Positions 1 to 5,658 of a stretch of 7,804 nt of DNA are shown one piece after another. Within the stretch, counting starts at the first letter, position 1. Every line of letters starts with the position of its first letter. Position numbers and translations under genes: made by a program. Below the pieces are notes generated by a model, which ran no database searches, was not told where the DNA came from, and saw only the letters and a program-made list of their open reading frames with translations. Where the stretch lies: the NCBI GenBank assembly GCA_964400865.1, contig CAYNWG010000044.1, positions 1-7,804 on the forward strand, read 5' to 3'. The stretch is from DAOQVB01 sp964400865. Lineage in GTDB: Bacteria > Patescibacteriota > Microgenomatia > UBA1400 > PJMF01.

Positions 1-292
1 CTTCACCAATGTGGTAACTGATTTTATCCACCTTATCTTCGCTATACGCAAAACTAACTAACAAATTTTGGTGACCAAATGATGTGAGCACTTGATCAAT
101 CCCCACTAAGTTGGCGTGAGATTTCGGTAATTCTGGTGAAAACAAACGCACGGCTTTACCTGAGTCAAGCAACGCTACAAATAAACTCGCAGCAGCAGTT
201 ATGGTGTCAACATCCGCAGTTCCTTCAAAAACAACTGCTATATCTTGAGCCTGTTGCAATAAGTCATTAAATTTTGCGGCATTTTCCACCAT
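1..292 (-). CDS. DHH-like phosphoesterase-family protein, N-terminal part (partial at left edge)
   Basis: The frame starts at an ATG at 292 on the minus strand and stays open for 97 codons to the window edge, so the C-terminal part is missing. The N-terminus (MVENAAKFNDLLQQAQ) leads into a strand-like stretch (IAVVFEG), then TADVDTITAAASLFVALLDSGKAV at about residues 26-49. This resembles the first motif of DHH phosphoesterases (NrnA or exopolyphosphatase-like), where a P-D-x-D-A-x-G-S-A loop precedes a helix and G-K-x-V. Later come NLVGIDQVL and NLLVSFAYSEDKVDKISYHIGE, which I recall as typical of a CPR-specific DHH-like family. If active, the family hydrolyses phosphodiesters of short oligonucleotides or related substrates, but the visible first motif lacks the usual histidine, so activity is uncertain. 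A GGAGG lies 4 bases before the ATG; a GTG at codon 2, with a 7-base spacer, is an alternative start. It is divergent from the TrbL/VirB6-like gene. Family assignment is moderate; the existence of the gene is well supported. Confidence 0.7.
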   Translation of the reverse strand, partial: MVENAAKFNDLLQQAQDIAVVFEGTADVDTITAAASLFVALLDSGKAVRLFSPELPKSHANLVGIDQVLTSFGHQNLLVSFAYSEDKVDKISYHIGE

Positions 293-296
293 ATAT

Positions 297-301
297 CCTC
301 C
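297..301 (-). promoter_or_regulatory. Shine-Dalgarno GGAGG for the DHH-like gene
   Basis: The minus strand reads GGAGG-ATAT-ATG, giving a 4-base spacer to the ATG at 292, or 7 bases to the GTG codon that follows it. It is the only strong ribosome binding site at any gene start in this window, in contrast to the four other starts. Confidence 0.7.
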
Positions 302-303
302 AT

Positions 304-330
304 ATTGCTACAATTGCTACAATTGCTAAG
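304..330. repeat. 9-bp tandem repeat (ATTGCTACA, about 3 copies)
   Basis: ATTGCTACA at 304-312 and 313-321 are identical, and ATTGCTAAG at 322-330 shares the first seven bases. The array lies in the predicted 5' leader of the DHH-like gene, ending two bases before its GGAGG on the minus strand. The heptamer reappears in an inverted repeat at 400-416, which suggests a protein-binding site rather than a chance slippage product. No binding protein can be named. Confidence 0.75.
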
Positions 331-354
331 AAGTTTGGGCAGGGAAACAATCAC

Positions 355-384
355 ATCATATCATCATCTCTAACTATCAAACAA
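355..384 (-). promoter_or_regulatory. Candidate minus-strand promoter for the DHH-like gene
   Basis: On the minus strand, TTGTTT (384-379) is followed after 18 bases by TATGAT (360-355), giving 4/6 and 5/6 matches to the sigma-70 type consensus. Transcription would begin near 348, leaving a leader of about 55 bases that contains the ATTGCTA tandem repeat and the GGAGG. The region is AT-rich, so a chance match is possible. Confidence 0.35.
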
Positions 385-399
385 GCACAAATTCACTCG

Positions 400-416
400 A
401 TTGCTCATCTAGCAAT
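400..416. repeat. Inverted repeat ATTGCT-CATCT-AGCAAT over the -35 of the 440 gene
   Basis: Arms ATTGCT (400-405) and AGCAAT (411-416) are perfect complements separated by 5 bases. The repeat covers the proposed -35 element (401-406) of the TrbL/VirB6-like gene. The right arm extends to TAGCAAT (410-416), which is the reverse complement of the tandem-repeat heptamer at 304-330. A repressor operator is a reasonable inference. Confidence 0.5.
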
Positions 417-429
417 TAGTCTATATAAT
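401..429 (+). promoter_or_regulatory. Promoter of the TrbL/VirB6-like gene
   Basis: TTGCTC (401-406), a 17-base spacer, then a perfect TATAAT (424-429). The start of transcription would fall near 436, only a few bases before the ATG at 440. No Shine-Dalgarno sequence lies between the -10 and the ATG, so a nearly leaderless mRNA is predicted. Confidence 0.6.
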
Positions 430-439
430 AAGCAACTGT

Positions 440-2176
440 ATGCGATTGAATACTTCACTCAGGAGTTGGTTGGTGGCGTGTGTTTTCGCGTTCAGCTTTC
501 TTGCATTTTTTTCTTCTCAAAATCAGACGGTGTATGCGGTAGAAGACGATGTGATGGTGACTAAGCAAGATATGGCAGACTATCGCCTTGCCACCGAAGA
601 TTGCTCAACCCCCTCACTTGAATGTTTGGTTAAAAATGTCTCTCGCTTCACTGCCATTGAGTGGGTACAAGATATCGTGGGAAAAAAAGCGCCGCTGTGC
701 ATAGAGGACGACACTTGTACCAGTAGTTCTGGAACAGGCACTAACGTTGCAGACTATGGAGCCATTGGTAGCCTCTCAAATCTAATAGTTGCCATGTACG
801 ACAATCCGGTTGCTGATACCCAAACCTATGTAGCAGACGTGCTCAAATCTGCCCATATTGTCACACCAGCGTATGCCCAAGGAATCGGTTTTGCCTCCCT
901 AGACCCAGTGCTCAATCTCTGGAAAACATTTCGCAATATTGCCTATATGTTTTTTGTTTTAATTTTTGTGATCGTTGGATTCCTCATCATGTTCCGGCAA
1001 AAAGTTGGTCAAACCGCGATTACTGCCCAGCAAGCCATTCCCCAAATTATTATGTCCTTGGTGCTCGTAACGTTTTCCTACGCTATTGCAGGTTTGTTGA
1101 TTGACTTGATGTATGTCCTCATGGCATTGATCGTCGGTGTTTTTGCCTCATTTTTCCCCCAAGATATTTTTGGCTACAACATTTTCGAGCTCGGAGGCAC
1201 CATGTTTAAAGGAGCGGTAAATCTCCAACGCAACAAAGACTTTATTTCTGGTTTTCTCGAAAGCCTGCAGCTTGGTGGAACTGCCAATCAGGTTGTGAGC
1301 ATTATTAGTGGTTTAACATTAACAATTATCCTGGCTGTAGCCATGTTAATTGGTATTATTCGTTTATTTTTTGAATTACTGAAATCATACGCAACCATCA
1401 TTATTGCGGTGGTGATGGCGCCCCTACTCCTCATGATGGGGGCAATACCTGGTAAAAGCAACGCCTTTGGCTCCTGGATGAAAACTCTGATTGGGAATCT
1501 GTCACCTTTCCCGGTAATCTTAGTGGTGCTTGTGATGTATTACGCTTTTACCAATGGCGCAATTGACGCAAGTAGCGGAGGATTTATGCCCCCATTCTTA
1601 CTGAGTGCAGGCAACGGGATTGGTGAAAGCATTATTGCGCTCATGAGTTTGGCGATTATTTTGGCCTTGCCAGATATTGTGAAAAAGATCAAAGACGGCA
1701 TTGCACCCAAAGATCCTTTCGCAGAGTTGGTGGTTGGCAGTGCAATGAAGAATGTAAAACAAGGCATGGATTACGCTGAAAACTCACTGCCACTGGGAAT
1801 TGGTGCAGCGAAAGGCGCGTATGGAGGCCTTGAAGCAGGTGTAAGATCTTACAAAGCGGGAAGGGGAAGACGAGCCGATGGTAAAGGTACCATGAGACAT
1901 ATTTTCCAGGATATTAAAGGTGGTTATACTGACAGCACTGGTAAAACCTACGGTGGCTTTAGACCTCAATTTAATCAAGGAATTGAGACCGGTGTTAAAG
2001 TTAGAAAAGTTATTGATCAAATTAAAGATAGGAGAATTTTTGATCCTCAAGATCCCGCCAAGTTACTTCAGCAGATTGTGAATCGTGGACAAAACCCAGG
2101 AAACACCAATACCGGAGGTGGGTCTTCAACAAGTAGCTCTGGTGGTGGCGCTCCTGTAACCCCGCCGCCGCCGTAA
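440..2176 (+). CDS. TrbL/VirB6-like polytopic membrane protein (type IV secretion-like)
   Basis: A 578-residue protein, probably the inner-membrane channel component of a type IV secretion or conjugation-like apparatus. Residues 1-33 look like a signal peptide: arginines at 2 and 8, a hydrophobic core at 10-24, and cleavage after V-Y-A. An extracytoplasmic segment follows (34 to about 160) with cysteines at 55, 62, 87 and 93. About seven membrane segments are visible near 166-185, 200-222, 223-240, 287-311, 318-336, 356-371 and 396-412. The signature W161-K-T-F-R-N-I-A-Y, M-F-R-Q-K (184-188) and T-F-S-Y-A-I-A-G (211-218) is one I recall from many CPR genomes. The tail (413-578) starts with lysines and aspartates, then turns Gly/Ser-rich and ends in PVTPPPP. 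ATG 440 is the first start after an in-frame TAG at 410 and keeps the charged N-terminus; TTG 470 or GTG 473 after AGGAG would lose it. No ATPase or pilus partner is in view. The family is likely; its exact role is inferred. Confidence 0.8.
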   Translation: MRLNTSLRSWLVACVFAFSFLAFFSSQNQTVYAVEDDVMVTKQDMADYRLATEDCSTPSLECLVKNVSRFTAIEWVQDIVGKKAPLCIEDDTCTSSSGTGTNVADYGAIGSLSNLIVAMYDNPVADTQTYVADVLKSAHIVTPAYAQGIGFASLDPVLNLWKTFRNIAYMFFVLIFVIVGFLIMFRQKVGQTAITAQQAIPQIIMSLVLVTFSYAIAGLLIDLMYVLMALIVGVFASFFPQDIFGYNIFELGGTMFKGAVNLQRNKDFISGFLESLQLGGTANQVVSIISGLTLTIILAVAMLIGIIRLFFELLKSYATIIIAVVMAPLLLMMGAIPGKSNAFGSWMKTLIGNLSPFPVILVVLVMYYAFTNGAIDASSGGFMPPFLLSAGNGIGESIIALMSLAIILALPDIVKKIKDGIAPKDPFAELVVGSAMKNVKQGMDYAENSLPLGIGAAKGAYGGLEAGVRSYKAGRGRRADGKGTMRHIFQDIKGGYTDSTGKTYGGFRPQFNQGIETGVKVRKVIDQIKDRRIFDPQDPAKLLQQIVNRGQNPGNTNTGGGSSTSSSGGGAPVTPPPP

Positions 2177-2315
2177 TAAGAAGTGCTGTATCGTTCTAAC
2201 TATTTAATACTTTTGATTGATTTGTCCGCTGTTGAATAGTAAATTTATCTTATTGTATGAGCTGGTTTTGGTGGAAACTCAAAATGTGGAGTGCCAAGAA
2301 ATATGTGGTTCGAAT

Positions 2316-5201
2316 TTAGTGTTTTTCATCTCCACCAATTTTAAAAATATCTATTGTTCGGTTGATGGGGGGTAGAGGCATATTTTCTAACCACTGCGCC
2401 TGTCTAATTAATGATTCTTGATCTGGGGTCAGTGATCTGAATCCAATCGTTTGAGACTTTCTCCAAAAAGCTATTTGAGCTGATGTTGTCAAACCCATGC
2501 CAATTGGTGGCATCTGCACACCCCTCTTCTCATGCTGCCAATATGCAATTAAATATTCTATTAACTCTGGTTGTCTGTAATCCACGGCTGGCCTGACGGA
2601 ATCAGCAAAGTCTACTACTTCTTCCCAAGATTCTCTTCCTCCGGGTTTCCATCTTTCGATTTTTTTATTTCTATATGCATCAACCACTTGTCTTTGACCG
2701 TTAGTGCTAGTGGTGGTCAAACTTTTTATAATTGCTTCAACCTGCTTAGCTAGCGCTTCACTCCCCAATCCACCGTATGAACCGGTTTGGCCGAGTTGCT
2801 CAATCATTTCTGTTATGAGCTCCACTCTTTCTTCTGGCAATCTGCTTGGAAATGCAGAAAGCAATCTAAACACATAGTGACCAAGAATTGGCTCTAAGAG
2901 AGTAGATATTCCTTCACTTGGAAACATTTTTGCCATTCCCCAAGCTGTAAATAATTCATTAAGCATTCCACCTTTTCCAGATTGATGATCTTCTAAAATC
3001 TGATGCTTACTTAAGTTGGCGGGGAAAGCTGCAAACGTCAAATTCATAGCTCTTTCAATTCCTTTAAATGCAGTCCAGTATAGACCTCGGTTTGTTGGCT
3101 TCTTTCCAAGAGGTATTTTTCTCTCTACTCCACCAACTCTTTGTTTAATCGACGTATTTGCCCATTCAGACACATTGCCACTGATGTCAGTAAAAAGAAT
3201 GCCGGAGTCCTCTGCCGTACCCACAGATGAATCCACCGAGGAAGCAGATGAAACACTGGACATAGCGCCGGAAATTTTACCCAAAAGAGCGTTTCCATCA
3301 GCGCTATATACTTCGCCAGAGTCCGCCCTCTGAGCCCATATGGTATTGTCGCTGTCTACTAAAACTTCTCGGTCTGGATGATCTTTACTGGCTACCCATA
3401 GGTACTCACTCACCACTTTGCCTTCATGATCTTTGCTCTTTTGAAGTTCGACAAAAGCTCGAGTGGTGGGAAAAATAGTTTCAAGAAAAGCGGGAGGTTT
3501 CAGATTACCAAAAAATGGAGTGTCAAAATACACCTTTTGGTGTCTTTTAAATTGTTCAATCCTCCATAACATTTTTTCTTTGACTGGATCGCTTAAGAAA
3601 TAATGACCTGGAATTTCATTTAAGTTGTAGTAGGCATACATCATCTGAAGCCAATAGGCAGGTTTTTTGTATCTTTCTACAGCATGAACACAGGTTGACA
3701 ATGGATTAAAAACAAATAGTTTGTTTTTCTCTCCTTCATTGTGGGCGCCAGTTTGAGTACTCGCTTGCAACTCTTCAAAGGAGTCATCGATTAGCGTTAG
3801 TGAAGTATATGCCAACTCGGCAAAATCTACTGCCCTCTTGTGGGATTCGCGATAGACTGGACTACCCGCGGTTCGAGTCGCATCATCATCCACAACTCTA
3901 AAAGATTCAAAAAACTTTCTTAATGAAGCTCTTCCAGTTTTGTCGTCTGTCAACGATTCGTAGCTTATAGCGGGGTTATACAAATAAAACCTACCCTTAA
4001 ATAACACCAGCTGACCCTTTTTTGTCATTATGACTTTTCTCTCATCATTGCTTGCGGACAACTCACCCCTTGCTTCTTCGACAGTTGGTAATGTGTTGGA
4101 GTTCACTCCTGGAGGAACTGATTTCAGAGCAACTTGTACCGTAACGGCGTCAAGCAGTTGTCTAAAATCACTCCCCCATTCCTGATTATACGCAGTGACT
4201 CTCAACCACTCTTCGCGAGAAACCAGGTGGTCCTCCATACTACCCTCGAGAGCAGAGCCAGTTGTCTTGTCAGCCAATGTTGTCTCTGCCCATTTTTGTC
4301 CCGAAGCTTTCTCTCCCTGATATTGGAGCTTGTCTGACATCAAATGCATTTGTAAGTAAACCAAGGCCACTTCACGTTCCTGATTTTCAGCTGAAGATAC
4401 ACCCTCTCTTCTTGAACCAAAAAGTCTTCTTTGGGCAATGGTGGCTATCATTTGTTTCTTAGCGTCAGTGTGAGGTTTTCTTAATTCGCCAAACAGGTAG
4501 GGGTCTGCTTTTTCTTTTAACACAAGCTCTACTAATTCGAAAAACGGCATATTTTCTAACTCAATTTCTTCAACCCTTGGTAATAAATCATCTAATGTGC
4601 TAACTGCGTTATTAATTCTTTGTTGAATCAAAGAAATACTTTTTGCAAATAATTCTCCATAAGTATTTTGAAATGCTGAGTTGGTTAATTTTGAGCGCAT
4701 ACTTATTACATCAGTTCGCTTGCCCACAATATATTGAGTTCTTAAACTGGGATTAAGAACCAATCCCTCTAGTTCATCTAGCAGTGTAGTAATGGGGGCA
4801 ACTTCCAATTCAAATGCGTCAACCTTCTCCCTCGGTATACCAGCGTAATTGTCAACTTTTTCCGGTGGTGTAACTGGAGGTGCTGCAACACTAGGATCTG
4901 GATATTTGGCCAATTGGGCCTGGACCATGTCGCGGATTTTATTCTTAATTAAGTTTGCCACATCTTGTTGTTCAGGAGTCAAGCTAGGAATAACAGTATT
5001 ACTTAAAAACCGATACAGCGGCATGATTTCATCATTTATAAAAACCTGAGCAATTGTTCTTTGATTACCTCCAAGCAAATCAACCGTGTCCTGAACGTAT
5101 GATTCAATTTGACGAACCTTCGATAAAAGCTCATTAACCACTTTAGCAACTTCAAGAGGCAACGAGTTTATTTCGGAATCCAATACTGTCTCTACAGCCA
5201 T
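2316..5201 (-). CDS. Large soluble protein of unknown function (961 aa)
   Basis: I do not recognise this protein. It has no signal peptide and no membrane segment. Residues 1-100 look helical (MAVETVLDSE, then LSKVRQIESYVQDTV), followed by a proline linker APPVTPPEK (107-115) and a long mostly helical region (125-360). A mixed, aromatic-rich region covers about 395-640 (GQLVLFKGRFYLYNP, KKPAYWLQMMYAYYNLNEIPGHYF), then a serine-rich linker (about 644-668, ISGAMSSVSSASSVDSS), and a helical C-terminal part (about 700-955). Only one cysteine is present (C504). TPEQQ at 75-79 and TPDQE at 925-929 are similar helix-cap-like motifs near the two ends. Start: an in-frame TGA lies 9 codons upstream and ATG 5201 is the first ATG after it. 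A TATAAT ends 7 bases before the ATG and no Shine-Dalgarno is seen. It is convergent with the TrbL-like gene and divergent from the gene at 5310. An intact frame of this length is certainly coding; its function is unknown. Confidence 0.9.
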   Translation of the reverse strand: MAVETVLDSEINSLPLEVAKVVNELLSKVRQIESYVQDTVDLLGGNQRTIAQVFINDEIMPLYRFLSNTVIPSLTPEQQDVANLIKNKIRDMVQAQLAKYPDPSVAAPPVTPPEKVDNYAGIPREKVDAFELEVAPITTLLDELEGLVLNPSLRTQYIVGKRTDVISMRSKLTNSAFQNTYGELFAKSISLIQQRINNAVSTLDDLLPRVEEIELENMPFFELVELVLKEKADPYLFGELRKPHTDAKKQMIATIAQRRLFGSRREGVSSAENQEREVALVYLQMHLMSDKLQYQGEKASGQKWAETTLADKTTGSALEGSMEDHLVSREEWLRVTAYNQEWGSDFRQLLDAVTVQVALKSVPPGVNSNTLPTVEEARGELSASNDERKVIMTKKGQLVLFKGRFYLYNPAISYESLTDDKTGRASLRKFFESFRVVDDDATRTAGSPVYRESHKRAVDFAELAYTSLTLIDDSFEELQASTQTGAHNEGEKNKLFVFNPLSTCVHAVERYKKPAYWLQMMYAYYNLNEIPGHYFLSDPVKEKMLWRIEQFKRHQKVYFDTPFFGNLKPPAFLETIFPTTRAFVELQKSKDHEGKVVSEYLWVASKDHPDREVLVDSDNTIWAQRADSGEVYSADGNALLGKISGAMSSVSSASSVDSSVGTAEDSGILFTDISGNVSEWANTSIKQRVGGVERKIPLGKKPTNRGLYWTAFKGIERAMNLTFAAFPANLSKHQILEDHQSGKGGMLNELFTAWGMAKMFPSEGISTLLEPILGHYVFRLLSAFPSRLPEERVELITEMIEQLGQTGSYGGLGSEALAKQVEAIIKSLTTTSTNGQRQVVDAYRNKKIERWKPGGRESWEEVVDFADSVRPAVDYRQPELIEYLIAYWQHEKRGVQMPPIGMGLTTSAQIAFWRKSQTIGFRSLTPDQESLIRQAQWLENMPLPPINRTIDIFKIGGDEKH

Positions 5202-5208
5202 ATAGGCT

Positions 5209-5217
5209 ATTATATCA
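5209..5217 (-). promoter_or_regulatory. Extended -10 promoter of the 961-aa gene
   Basis: The minus strand reads TGATATAAT from 5217 to 5209, a perfect -10 hexamer with the TGn extension that can replace a -35. The best -35 candidate, TGTCAT at 5237-5232 with a 17-base spacer, is weak. Only 7 bases separate the hexamer from the ATG at 5201, so transcription should begin at or next to the start codon. Confidence 0.6.
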
Positions 5218-5237
5218 AGAATTAAATCTCAATGACA

Positions 5238-5258
5238 TACCAACCATAAAAGTCGGTA
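5238..5258. repeat. Imperfect dyad in the divergent promoter region
   Basis: TACCAAC (5238-5244) and GTCGGTA (5252-5258) pair at six of seven positions across a 7-base spacer. The dyad lies just upstream of the -35 region of the minus-strand gene and about 17 bases upstream of the TTTACA of the plus-strand gene. It could be a shared operator, but arms this short can arise by chance. Confidence 0.35.
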
Positions 5259-5274
5259 CTCATGATATATTTTC

Positions 5275-5303
5275 TTTACACCCTGGCTTACTAAAAATTA
5301 AAT
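5275..5303 (+). promoter_or_regulatory. Promoter of the 99-aa gene
   Basis: TTTACA (5275-5280, five of six matches), a 17-base spacer, then TTAAAT (5298-5303, four of six). The -10 ends 6 bases before the ATG at 5310 and there is no Shine-Dalgarno sequence, so a leaderless start is predicted. Confidence 0.45.
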
Positions 5304-5309
5304 AACCCT

Positions 5310-5609
5310 ATGTTTAGCCAAATAGAATTACCACCGAATTTTATTGACCCCATCATGGGTGGTGATATTTGCCATGATTTATTGTTGCTGATGTTAAGTA
5401 TTCAGCATGATTTTGATGAACAACAAGCAAAGCTAGAAGAGGGTCTGCTCAATTCATCGACTTGCGAATGCGATCGTTGCTGGGATTTGTACTGGGCTAG
5501 ATGGAACGAGATCAGATCTAGAGATGATAATCTTCAGGACTTACAAGATGACGAAGGAGTGCTTGAAGATATACATCGCTATGCCCCAAAACTTGAGGAG
5601 GTTGAGTAA
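5310..5609 (+). CDS. Small acidic four-cysteine protein of unknown function (99 aa)
   Basis: I do not recognise this protein. It is 99 residues, strongly acidic, with no signal peptide or membrane segment. The N-terminal half is amphipathic and helical (C21-HDLLLLMLSIQHDFDEQQAKLEEGLL). The middle contains C52-x-C54-x2-C57 followed at once by an aromatic cluster W-D-L-Y-W-A-R-W (58-65). The C-terminus is rich in Asp and Glu. Cysteines 21, 52, 54 and 57, with histidines 22 and 33 nearby, could bind a metal, but this matches no zinc-ribbon spacing I know. ATG 5310 is the first start after an in-frame TAA at 5292. The gene is divergent from the 961-residue gene and 49 bases upstream of the next plus-strand gene. 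It could be a small partner of one of the large proteins. Without homologues at hand its reality rests on the open frame, the promoter and the biased composition. Confidence 0.75.
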   Translation: MFSQIELPPNFIDPIMGGDICHDLLLLMLSIQHDFDEQQAKLEEGLLNSSTCECDRCWDLYWARWNEIRSRDDNLQDLQDDEGVLEDIHRYAPKLEEVE

Positions 5610-5644
5610 GCTTTTTATCTCTCCGCAGGGGCTTCATAACCAGC

Positions 5645-5650
5645 TATAAT
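5645..5650 (+). promoter_or_regulatory. -10 element TATAAT before the 5659 gene
   Basis: A perfect TATAAT ends 8 bases before the ATG at 5659. No good -35 is visible 16-18 bases upstream, and the hexamer is preceded by AGC rather than TGn. The only Shine-Dalgarno-like bases, AAGG at 5654-5657, are one base from the ATG and too close to work. The gene may also be reached by read-through from 5310. Confidence 0.4.
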
Positions 5651-5658
5651 TACAAGGT

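Noticed and set aside
240..303. A 21-codon minus-strand frame starting at ATG 303, out of frame with and overlapping the DHH-like start
   Set aside because: It has no ribosome binding site of its own and no recognisable leader-peptide feature; most likely a chance frame.
461..475. Alternative start of the TrbL-like gene at TTG 470 or GTG 473 behind AGGAG (461-465)
   Set aside because: It would remove the arginines at positions 2 and 8 and leave a signal peptide without its charged end. The promoter position also fits ATG 440. It cannot be fully excluded.
274..564. A 96-codon plus-strand frame spanning the first divergent intergenic region and overlapping the start of the TrbL-like gene
   Set aside because: It overlaps the DHH-like start and the signal-peptide coding region of the 440 gene, has no ribosome binding site, and encodes no recognisable or well-composed protein. 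The overlapping genes explain the sequence better.
2177..2315. Possible terminator hairpins in the convergent gap: ACTATTTAA (2199-2207) with TTGAATAGT (2232-2240), and TTGG...ACTC with GAGT...CCAA (2268-2296)
   Set aside because: The first stem is AT-only-like with a 24-base loop. The second has unequal internal loops. Neither is followed by a run of T on either strand, so an intrinsic terminator cannot be supported.
3166..3198. I-S-G-N-V-S-E-W-A-N in the 961-aa protein (residues 673-682), reminiscent of the G-N-V-W-E-W motif of formylglycine-generating enzyme domains
   Set aside because: The rest of the domain signature is not seen around it, and a single short match in a 961-residue protein is expected by chance.
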